DNA of 64,000 nucleotides, taken from Flavobacterium sp. 20NA77.7. GTDB taxonomy: Bacteria; Bacteroidota; Bacteroidia; Flavobacteriales; Flavobacteriaceae. Numbering within the stretch: the first letter of the stretch is position 1; each line of letters begins with the position of its first letter. The stretch covers positions 1,426,001 through 1,490,000 of the forward strand of contig NZ_CP133721.1 of NCBI RefSeq assembly GCF_031326205.1, read 5' to 3'. Positions 27,005 to 34,401 of this stretch are shown here, piece after piece. The position numbers and the translations under genes were made by a program. A model generated the notes under the pieces. It did not search any database. It worked only from the letters and a program-made list of their open reading frames with translations, and was not told the origin of the DNA.

Positions 27005-27688
27005 ATGAGTCAAACGATTTTATCTTTAAAAGACGTTTCAATATATCAAGATTCAAATCTTGTATTAGCCGACATCAATTTAGATGTTCATAAGGGCGAT
27101 TTTATTTATTTCATTGGAAAAACAGGTTCAGGAAAAAGTAGTTTCTTGAAAATTTTATATGCAGACATTCCTTTACGAGAAGGAACGGGAACTATTGTAG
27201 ATTATGATTTAAACACGTTACAAGAAAAAGACATTCCGTTTCTAAGAAGAAAAATTGGTGTCGTTTTTCAAGATTTTAAATTATTACCAGACAGAACGGT
27301 TAAAGATAATTTATTGTTTGTTTTAAAAGCCACAGGTTGGACAGACAAAGAAGCAATAAACGGAAAAATAGAAGAAGTGTTAGAAAAAGTAGGTATGGCG
27401 AATTATGCGTCAAAAATGCCTCACCAATTATCGGGTGGCGAACAACAACGCGTTGGTATTGCACGCGCCTTACTTAATGATCCAGAACTTATTTTAGCAG
27501 ACGAGCCAACAGGAAACTTAGATCCTCAAACGAGTATTGAAGTTATGGAAGTATTAAAAAGTATCAATCAAAATGGAAAAACCATCATTATGGCCACACA
27601 CGATTATGCTTTATTATTAAAATACCCTTACAAAACACTTAAATTTGAAGACGGTAAAGTCTATGAAGTTGTTCAAAAAACGGTGTAA
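27005..27688 (+). CDS. ftsE: Cell-division ATP-binding protein FtsE
   Basis: A 227-residue ABC ATPase. With the membrane protein FtsX it transmits cytoplasmic signals to peptidoglycan hydrolases during division. Walker A is [13 protein letters not shown] (about 38-50), the Q-loop is [14 protein letters not shown] (FtsE-typical), the signature is [16 protein letters not shown] and Walker B is [13 protein letters not shown]. The length is normal. No ftsX lies next to it in this window; the following gene is a DUF4199 membrane protein, so the permease is encoded elsewhere, as I believe is common in Bacteroidota. Confidence 0.93.
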   Translation: MSQTILSLKDVSIYQDSNLVLADINLDVHKGDFIYFIGKTGSGKSSFLKILYADIPLREGTGTIVDYDLNTLQEKDIPFLRRKIGVVFQDFKLLPDRTVKDNLLFVLKATGWTDKEAINGKIEEVLEKVGMANYASKMPHQLSGGEQQRVGIARALLNDPELILADEPTGNLDPQTSIEVMEVLKSINQNGKTIIMATHDYALLLKYPYKTLKFEDGKVYEVVQKTV

Positions 27689-27735
27689 CATTTTATAAAA
27701 AATCTTACTAATCAATAAACTAAAAAAATAAAACT

Positions 27736-28260
27736 ATGAACGAAATCATCAAAAAAAACGGAATTAAATTTGGAATTTTATTAGGATTAGCTGGAATTTT
27801 ATCTCAACTAGTTATTTATTTAAGTGGAGGCACTGAATTAATTGCAACCGTAACTGGTATTGTGTTTTGGGTTATTTATTTAGTTATTAGAATTTTTCAA
27901 CTTATTTATACCAAAAAGGAACTTAATAATACTATAACTTTCAAAGAAGCATTTACAACACTATTTATTTGTATTTTAAATGGTATTCTTATTTCTCAAC
28001 TTTTCACATATCTTCTAATGAATCATATTGATATTGAATATGGAAAAAATTTAAATGAATTTATGATTACAAAACAAGTTGAAGCTTCAAAATTGTTAGG
28101 AGCAAAAAGTAGTGATCTCAAAGAGATTGCATCAATGGATAATTTTTCAATTTCAAATTTATTAAAAGGCACAGCAATGTCATTGATTATATCATCTATA
28201 ATGAATTTAATCCTAGCCGCTATTTTCAAATCAAAAACTAATTCGCCATTTAACGAATAA
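27736..28260 (+). CDS. DUF4199 domain membrane protein
   Basis: A 174-residue protein with four predicted membrane helices: GIKFGILLGLAGILSQLVIYL, a second at ATVTGIVFWVIYLVIRIF, a third at AFTTLFICILNGILISQLF and a fourth near the C-terminus (GTAMSLIISSIMNLILAAIF). Between helices three and four is a polar loop of about 45 residues with ITKQVEASKLLGA. This layout matches DUF4199, a Bacteroidota family of unknown function. Its stop codon overlaps the ATG of the next gene by one base (TAATG), so it is translationally coupled to the glycosyltransferase. Confidence 0.8.
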   Translation: MNEIIKKNGIKFGILLGLAGILSQLVIYLSGGTELIATVTGIVFWVIYLVIRIFQLIYTKKELNNTITFKEAFTTLFICILNGILISQLFTYLLMNHIDIEYGKNLNEFMITKQVEASKLLGAKSSDLKEIASMDNFSISNLLKGTAMSLIISSIMNLILAAIFKSKTNSPFNE

Positions 28261-29213
28261 TGAATATATCAGTCGTAATACCTTTATTAAACGAACAAGA
28301 ATCGTTACCAGAATTATGTAAATGGATAGAAAAAGTTATGAGTACTCATAACTTTTCTTATGAAATCCTTTTTGTAGATGATGGTAGCACTGATGCCTCT
28401 TGGGAAACTATTCAATCGCTTTCAAAGGATAACAATGCTATTAAAGGCATTCGATTTCTTAGAAACTATGGAAAAAGTCAAGGACTTCATGCAGGCTTTG
28501 CCAAAGCACAAGGCGATGTCGTTATTACTATGGATGCCGATTTACAAGATAGCCCAGATGAAATTCCAGATTTATACGATATGATTATGAATCAGGGCTA
28601 TGACTTGGTTTCAGGTTGGAAGAAAAAAAGATATGATTCTGTTGTAGCAAAAAATTTACCTTCAAAATTATTTAATTGGGCTGCTAGAAAAATTTCTGGT
28701 GTAAAATTAAATGACTTCAATTGTGGATTAAAAGCCTATAAAAATGTGGTCATTAAAAACATCGAAGTGTCGGGTGAAATGCATCGTTATATTCCTGTAT
28801 TGGCTAAAAATGCTGGTTTTTCAACTATTGGAGAAAAAATAGTGATTCATCAAGCCAGAAAATATGGAAGCTCAAAATTTGGAATGGATCGTTTTGTAAA
28901 TGGTTTTTTAGATTTGATTACGATTTGGTTTATATCAAAATTTGGCAAACGTCCTATGCATTTTTTCGGATTATTAGGAACATTAATGTTCATAATTGGA
29001 TTTGGTTTTGCTTTATACTTAGGTGTTGACAAATTATTTATTCATACTAAAGCGCGTTTAATTACTGAAAGACCACAATTCTATATTGCCTTAACTTCTA
29101 TGATTATTGGGACACAATTATTTCTAGCTGGATTTTTAGGTGAAATTATTTTACGCACTAAAAACAATGAAGAACGCTATAAGATAAGTGAGGAGTTGGG
29201 AGTTGGGAGTTAA
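28260..29213 (+). CDS. GT2 polyprenyl-phosphate-type glycosyltransferase
   Basis: A 317-residue membrane-anchored family 2 glycosyltransferase of the dolichol-phosphate-mannose/GtrB type, which moves a sugar from a nucleotide donor to a polyprenyl phosphate. The catalytic GT-A domain (1-220) shows VVIPLLNEQESL, LFVDDGSTD (donor binding) and the DxD motif in MDADLQDSPDEI. Two membrane helices follow at about 240-262 and 275-300. The last residues, SEELGVGS, are encoded by the heptamer repeats at 29187-29214 and look like a tail acquired by repeat insertion. Coupled to the DUF4199 gene upstream. Confidence 0.9.
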   Translation: MNISVVIPLLNEQESLPELCKWIEKVMSTHNFSYEILFVDDGSTDASWETIQSLSKDNNAIKGIRFLRNYGKSQGLHAGFAKAQGDVVITMDADLQDSPDEIPDLYDMIMNQGYDLVSGWKKKRYDSVVAKNLPSKLFNWAARKISGVKLNDFNCGLKAYKNVVIKNIEVSGEMHRYIPVLAKNAGFSTIGEKIVIHQARKYGSSKFGMDRFVNGFLDLITIWFISKFGKRPMHFFGLLGTLMFIIGFGFALYLGVDKLFIHTKARLITERPQFYIALTSMIIGTQLFLAGFLGEIILRTKNNEERYKISEELGVGS

Positions 29214-29214
29214 A
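29187..29214 (+). repeat. Heptamer-phased repeat encoding the end of the glycosyltransferase
   Basis: Four exact seven-base units: AGTGAGG, AGTTGGG, AGTTGGG, AGTTAAA. They encode the last residues and stop codon (29211-29213) of the GT2 protein. A lone AAGTTAG follows at 29265-29271. Confidence 0.7.
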
Positions 29215-29246
29215 AAAACATTACACTAAAAAACACAAAATAACAG

Positions 29247-29262
29247 ACCTAAAATAGGTTTT
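29247..29262 (+). terminator. Possible weak hairpin after the glycosyltransferase gene
   Basis: A 5-bp stem ACCTA / TAGGT with a 3-base loop, followed by TTT. It is short and lies only 12 bases before the next start codon, so attenuation or chance is as likely as termination. Confidence 0.25.
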
Positions 29263-29274
29263 AAAAGTTAGAAT

Positions 29275-31002
29275 ATGCATATTGATCAATCTATTTTAAA
29301 CCGAGCAAACGAGTGGATGACGCCCACATTTGACAGCCAAACACAGCAAGAAATTGAACGAATGATTACTTCTGCTCCAAAAGAATTAGAAGACTCATTT
29401 TATAAAAATTTAGAGTTTGGCACGGGTGGTATGCGAGGGATTATGGGTGTAGGAACGAATAGAATAAATAAATATACATTAGGAAAAAACACCCAAGGTT
29501 TAGCTAATTATTTAAAAAAATGTTTTCCTAATAAACCTTTGAAAACAGTTATTGCATACGATTGTCGTCATAACAGTGATACACTTGCAAAAACAGTAGC
29601 TGATGTGTTTTCAGCAAATGGTATTAAAGTATATTTATTTTCAGAATTACGTCCTACTCCAGAATTATCATTTGCAGTCAAACACCTTCATTGCCAAGTA
29701 GGCATTGTTTTAACAGCCTCACACAATCCCCCAGAATATAATGGGTATAAAGTCTATTGGCAAGATGGTGGTCAAATTGTTCCGCCACAAGATGGAGAAA
29801 TTATTAAAGAAATTGAATCACTACGCTATGAGGAAATTAATTTTGAAGCTAATAAAGAATTAATCACTTATATTGATGCTGAAATTGATACTGCTTTTAT
29901 AAATTCTACCATTGAAAATGCTAGTTTTTCAACACCAAAGGAAGCAAAAGAGAATTTAAAAATAGTATATACTTCTCTGCATGGAACATCTATTAAGTCC
30001 ATACCTGCCGTATTAACAAAGGCAGGATATACAAATTTAAATATTGTAGCAGCACAAGAAATTCCTGATGGAAATTTTCCCACCGTAAAATCACCAAACC
30101 CTGAAGAACCTGAAGCCTTAACAATGGCATTAGAGTTAGCTAAAAAAATTGATGCGGATATTGTTGTCGGGACAGATCCAGATTCGGACAGATTAGGTGT
30201 GGCCGTAAAAGATTTATCAGGCAAACATATTTTATTAAACGGAAATCAAACCATGGTTGTGATGACTGCTTTTTTATTGGAACAATGGAAAAGAGCAGGA
30301 AAAATAACTGGGAAAGAATTTATTGGTTCTACAATTGTGTCCACACCTATGATGCTAGAATTAGCCGAAGCATATGGGGTAGAATGTAAAGTGGGGCTCA
30401 CAGGATTCAAATGGATTGCAAAAATGATTAAAGATTTTCCAAATCAGAAATTTATTGGAGGTGGTGAAGAAAGTTTTGGTTTTATGGTAGGTGATGCGGT
30501 TAGAGATAAAGATGCTGTAGGTGCTACCCTACTCGTCTGTGAAATAGCTGCTCAGGCAAAAGCAAATGGAAAATCATTATATGAAGAACTACTTAACTTA
30601 TATCTGGATTTTGGTTTATACAAAGAACATTTAATTTCTATTACTAAAAAAGGAATGGATGGAGCGAATGAAATTAAACAAATGATGATTGACTTACGCG
30701 AAAATCCGTTAAAAGTAATCAACGGACAACGTGTGATTTGCATTGAAGATTATCAACAGTCAACAGCTCGAGATTTAATAAACAATGAAACCTTTGAATT
30801 AGATATTCCAAAATCTAATGTATTAATATATTATTTAGAAAATGGAAGTAAAATTTGTGCACGACCAAGTGGAACAGAACCTAAAATTAAATTTTACATT
30901 AGTGTACAAACAGACTTACTCTCTTTAAAAGAATTAACAGAAAAAGAAGAAGAATTGGGTCACAAAATTCAATGTATAATTAGTGAAATGAAATTAAACT
31001 AA
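29275..31002 (+). CDS. Phosphoglucomutase/phosphomannomutase family enzyme
   Basis: A 575-residue alpha-D-phosphohexomutase interconverting 1- and 6-phosphates of hexoses, feeding nucleotide-sugar synthesis. The phosphorylated active serine is Ser149 in LTASHNPPEYNGYKV, the Mg-binding loop is GTDPDSDRLGV, the sugar-specificity loop is GGGEESFGFMVGDAVRDKD, and the phosphate-binding loop is RPSGTEPKIKFY. The length fits the long PgcA-like branch found in Firmicutes and Bacteroidota. Sugar specificity cannot be decided by eye. It overlaps the next gene by one base (TAATG) and follows a glycosyltransferase, which is consistent with envelope glycan supply. Confidence 0.93.
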   Translation: MHIDQSILNRANEWMTPTFDSQTQQEIERMITSAPKELEDSFYKNLEFGTGGMRGIMGVGTNRINKYTLGKNTQGLANYLKKCFPNKPLKTVIAYDCRHNSDTLAKTVADVFSANGIKVYLFSELRPTPELSFAVKHLHCQVGIVLTASHNPPEYNGYKVYWQDGGQIVPPQDGEIIKEIESLRYEEINFEANKELITYIDAEIDTAFINSTIENASFSTPKEAKENLKIVYTSLHGTSIKSIPAVLTKAGYTNLNIVAAQEIPDGNFPTVKSPNPEEPEALTMALELAKKIDADIVVGTDPDSDRLGVAVKDLSGKHILLNGNQTMVVMTAFLLEQWKRAGKITGKEFIGSTIVSTPMMLELAEAYGVECKVGLTGFKWIAKMIKDFPNQKFIGGGEESFGFMVGDAVRDKDAVGATLLVCEIAAQAKANGKSLYEELLNLYLDFGLYKEHLISITKKGMDGANEIKQMMIDLRENPLKVINGQRVICIEDYQQSTARDLINNETFELDIPKSNVLIYYLENGSKICARPSGTEPKIKFYISVQTDLLSLKELTEKEEELGHKIQCIISEMKLN

Positions 31003-32831
31003 TGGACAACAACTTAAAAAAATTAATTCCGTTTGCCTTAAAATATAAAAGCAACATTTTAGCAAATATTGTTTTTAATATTTTTTATGCATTCTTTTCT
31101 ACCTTATTAATGGTTTCCATGATTCCTACACTTAATGTGTTATTTGGAATCAATGAAAAAATAACAAAAGAACCTGTATATAAAGGGATTTCAGAAATCA
31201 AGACCTATCTAGAAGAATATTTAAGTTACAAAGTAACTACATTGACAGAAGAAAGCGGCTTCAAATATGCACTTCTATTTGTCATTTCAATTGTCATAAT
31301 AACTGCTTTTTTAAAAAATATTACCAATTATTTTGCTTCCTATCACGTAACACAATTACGAAACGGGGTATTGAAAGATATCCGTGAAAAACTATACAAA
31401 AAGATTATACATTTACCTGTTTCTTATTATTCCGAAACAAGAAAAGGTGATGTCATGGCAAGAATGTTAGGTGATATAGGTGAAGTACAAAATTCTTTTT
31501 TTCAAGTACTTGAATTAGTCGTAAGAGAGCCGCTAACAATTTTATTCTCGATTGTTACCATGTTCATGATAAGTGCTAAACTTACCCTTTTTGTATTTGT
31601 TTTTATTCCCGTTTCAGGATTTATTATATCTCGAATTGGAAAAAATTTAAAATCTAAATCCACTAGAGCGCAACAAGAAAACGGCATTTTTATTTCGGTT
31701 CTAGATGAAACTTTAACTGGACTAAAAGTGGTAAAAGGATTTAATGCTGAAACTATTTTTATAAAAAAATTCAATGATTCCATACAGCGATTATTAAAAT
31801 TAAGTAATAGTATAGCTAATAAAAACAATTTAGCCTCGCCATTAAGTGAATTCTTAGGAATTGTAACAATTGGCACATTGCTTTGGTATGGTGGGCAATT
31901 AGTTGTGGTTGAACATTCGCTTAAAGCAACTACCTTTATTGGTTATATAGCCTTAGCTTATACAATTTTAACACCTGCAAAATCTATTTCTAAAGCATCA
32001 TATCAAGTGAAAAGTGGTTTGGCAGCTGCGGAAAGAGTCTTTACCTTATTAGAACAAGAAAATCATATTGAAAACAAAAACGAGGCATTTGTAAAAACAT
32101 CATTTGATCATTCTATTTCTATAAAAAACATAAGTTTTGCTTACCAAGAAGAAAATGTGCTAAAAAACTTTTCTATAGAAATTCCTAAAGGAAAAACAAT
32201 TGCATTAGTAGGGCAATCTGGCAGTGGAAAAAGTACAATTGCAAACTTGCTAACACGTTTTTATGATGTTCAAAAAGGCAGCATAACCATTGACCATGTC
32301 GCTATTGAAAATTGGAATATGCATGCCTTAAGAGATTTAATCGGGTTAGTTACTCAGGATTCCATTTTATTTAATGACAGTATAAAAAATAACTTATTAA
32401 TTGGAAACCCTGCTGCAACCGATGCAGAAATCATAGAAGCACTTAAGATTGCTAATGCTTATGAATTTGTAAAAGACCTTCCATTAGGCATCGAAACACA
32501 TATTGGTGATGCGGGAGGAAAACTATCGGGAGGACAAAAACAAAGGCTTTCCATTGCGCGTGCAGTACTAAAAAATCCGCCAATTATGATTTTAGATGAA
32601 GCGACTTCCGCTTTAGATACAGAAAGTGAAAAATTGGTTCAAGATGCTTTAGAAAAAATGATGCAAAACCGTACATCAATTGTTATTGCACACCGCCTAT
32701 CTACTATTCAAAAAGCAGATGTAATTGTTGTTATGCAAAAAGGCGAAATTGTAGAGCAAGGTAGTCATGCTGAATTATTAGCTAAAAATGGAACCTATGC
32801 CAATTTAGTCAACTTACAATCTTTTGAATAA
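31002..32831 (+). CDS. MsbA-like ABC exporter (fused permease-ATPase)
   Basis: A 609-residue half-transporter that would work as a homodimer. The first about 340 residues form the type I exporter permease with six membrane helices (for example IVFNIFYAFFSTLLMVSMI and ALLFVISIVIITAFLK) and the coupling region. The ATPase domain has Walker A LVGQSGSGKSTIANLL, signature LSGGQKQRLSIARAVL, Walker B PIMILDEATSALDTES and the switch histidine in IVIAHRLSTI. MsbA-type lipid A flipping is the most likely role given the sugar-polymer neighbours, but multidrug or lipid exporters look alike. Translation is coupled to the mutase gene upstream. Confidence 0.9.
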   Translation: MDNNLKKLIPFALKYKSNILANIVFNIFYAFFSTLLMVSMIPTLNVLFGINEKITKEPVYKGISEIKTYLEEYLSYKVTTLTEESGFKYALLFVISIVIITAFLKNITNYFASYHVTQLRNGVLKDIREKLYKKIIHLPVSYYSETRKGDVMARMLGDIGEVQNSFFQVLELVVREPLTILFSIVTMFMISAKLTLFVFVFIPVSGFIISRIGKNLKSKSTRAQQENGIFISVLDETLTGLKVVKGFNAETIFIKKFNDSIQRLLKLSNSIANKNNLASPLSEFLGIVTIGTLLWYGGQLVVVEHSLKATTFIGYIALAYTILTPAKSISKASYQVKSGLAAAERVFTLLEQENHIENKNEAFVKTSFDHSISIKNISFAYQEENVLKNFSIEIPKGKTIALVGQSGSGKSTIANLLTRFYDVQKGSITIDHVAIENWNMHALRDLIGLVTQDSILFNDSIKNNLLIGNPAATDAEIIEALKIANAYEFVKDLPLGIETHIGDAGGKLSGGQKQRLSIARAVLKNPPIMILDEATSALDTESEKLVQDALEKMMQNRTSIVIAHRLSTIQKADVIVVMQKGEIVEQGSHAELLAKNGTYANLVNLQSFE

Positions 32832-32836
32832 TTTGT

Positions 32837-33538
32837 ATGTATGTAACAAATCCAAATATCAGCTTACCTGAAAATCCAGACACGATTGTTTGGAAGTATT
32901 TGGATTTGTCTAAGTTTTTAGATTTATTGCTTTCTAAAAAATTATTCATGTCGCGCTCAGATAAGTTTGAAGACCAATATGAAGGCACATTTAGCGAACC
33001 AACATTTGAAGAAATCAGAAAACTATCTGAAAATAATCCTGAATTTCTTAACTATTACAAATCACACAGAGAAAAAGTAGTTGTAAGCAGTTGGCACATA
33101 AACGAATATGAATCTTTTGCTATGTGGCAAATATTTACTCAAAACAGTGAAGGTTTAGCAATACAATCAACCACAGGAAGGCTACAAAAAGCATTAGAAG
33201 CAGAAAAAAAATCAAAACAATATATTGGTTCGGTAAAATACATTGATTACAAAAAAGAGTATATCCCTTTTGACGATATGTTCTTCCCTTTTATGTTTAA
33301 ACGAAAAAGTTTTCAGTATGAAAGGGAAATACGCATTATTTCTGATTTATCAGATAGTCAACTTTCTATTAATGATGGTGTGAAAATAGATGTTGATATT
33401 GATCACTTAATCGAAAAAATTTATATCCATCCGAAAAGCGAAAACTGGTATAAAAAGTTGGTTATTGAACTCGTTTCAAAATTAGGATACCAAATTGAAA
33501 TAGAAAAATCAGATTTAGAAAGTGATATTTTAATATAG
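32837..33538 (+). CDS. DUF2971 domain protein
   Basis: A 233-residue soluble protein. Family-typical stretches are MSRSDKFEDQYEGTF (about 36-50), VVSSWHINEYESFAMWQIF (75-93, the conserved SWxxxxxExxAMWxxY block), EGLAIQSTTG and FKRKSFQYEREIRII. Together they match DUF2971, a widespread family of unknown activity often found in accessory regions. It starts 5 bases after the exporter stop, so it can be read from the same message, but nothing ties it to export. It converges on the lipoprotein gene with a 30-base gap and no clear terminator. Confidence 0.8.
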   Translation: MYVTNPNISLPENPDTIVWKYLDLSKFLDLLLSKKLFMSRSDKFEDQYEGTFSEPTFEEIRKLSENNPEFLNYYKSHREKVVVSSWHINEYESFAMWQIFTQNSEGLAIQSTTGRLQKALEAEKKSKQYIGSVKYIDYKKEYIPFDDMFFPFMFKRKSFQYEREIRIISDLSDSQLSINDGVKIDVDIDHLIEKIYIHPKSENWYKKLVIELVSKLGYQIEIEKSDLESDILI

Positions 33539-33568
33539 CTAATGTAAAAATCACTTTTAGTTGGTGCT

Positions 33569-34258
33569 TTACATGATTTTATATTCGACAGCTTGCTTAT
33601 CTTTAAATCCAAAATAAAAATAATGTACCCTATCAGCCTTATCAAGTTGTCCATTTTTATTAGCATCATCTAACGTTCTGAAAAATATTTTATTTGTAGC
33701 TTCTTCATATTTCCAGTCAATAATTTCATGTAAATCGGGAGATATTTTCATGAAATTAGTTCCAAATGCATCACTTACATACAACACTTTTATATCATTT
33801 AAATCAATAGTAGCATCTTGATTTGTATCCTTATCCGAAAGTGTATAAACAAAAGCTTTTTTAGATTTTATAAACGTAATATTTTCAATCAACACTAATT
33901 TATCGGTTAACGCATGTAGGGAGTCTTGTCCAATTACTTGAAATTTAATATTTCTAATATATCCTGTAATTTCATTTTCCATAGAATTTGAAACTTTAAA
34001 ATTTGGCAAGTTATCATCATTCGATTTTACAGATTCATAGCTTCCTTTTTTCATAGTTCCTACCGTTAATTCACCTATTGGAAAAACCAAAACCTCTGAA
34101 CCTTCAAAATGAATAGGCAAATCTGCAATACCTACTTTAGAAGTATCTACTTTAACTTCATTTTGTACCTTATCATATTTTACTTTTGGAGTAATAGTTT
34201 CTTTTCTACAAGAGACTAAAAGAAGGGCTATAATTATAGAAATATATAACGTTTTCAT
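33569..34258 (-). CDS. Lipoprotein with two EF-hand-like calcium loops
   Basis: A 229-residue lipoprotein: the signal peptide ends with lipobox LLLVSC, lipidated Cys17. Two Asp/Asn-rich loops resemble EF-hand or dockerin calcium sites: DTNQDATIDLND (144-155) and DDANKNGQLDKAD (197-209), each embedded between beta strands. The rest is beta-rich with no catalytic motif. It is probably an envelope calcium-binding protein; the family is not recognised. A good promoter (34371-34401) overlaps the 3' end of the TonB-receptor gene upstream, giving a leader of about 110 bases. Confidence 0.75.
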   Translation of the reverse strand: MKTLYISIIIALLLVSCRKETITPKVKYDKVQNEVKVDTSKVGIADLPIHFEGSEVLVFPIGELTVGTMKKGSYESVKSNDDNLPNFKVSNSMENEITGYIRNIKFQVIGQDSLHALTDKLVLIENITFIKSKKAFVYTLSDKDTNQDATIDLNDIKVLYVSDAFGTNFMKISPDLHEIIDWKYEEATNKIFFRTLDDANKNGQLDKADRVHYFYFGFKDKQAVEYKIM

Positions 34259-34370
34259 ATGAGGATAATTAGTTGTTTTTTAAAGGTCATATGGAATTTC
34301 CTTTAAATCTATTAGTATTTGTTTGTATAAACGTATTATTTATGGCGTCATATGCCTATGATTTGTCTAT

Positions 34371-34401
34371 CAAATATAAGAATATATTTTATGCCTTACA
34401 A
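34371..34401 (-). promoter_or_regulatory. Promoter of the EF-hand-like lipoprotein gene
   Basis: The minus strand reads TTG (34399-34401), a 20-base spacer, then TATATTTG (34371-34378). The -33 element lies within the last codons of the TonB-receptor gene. Confidence 0.6.
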
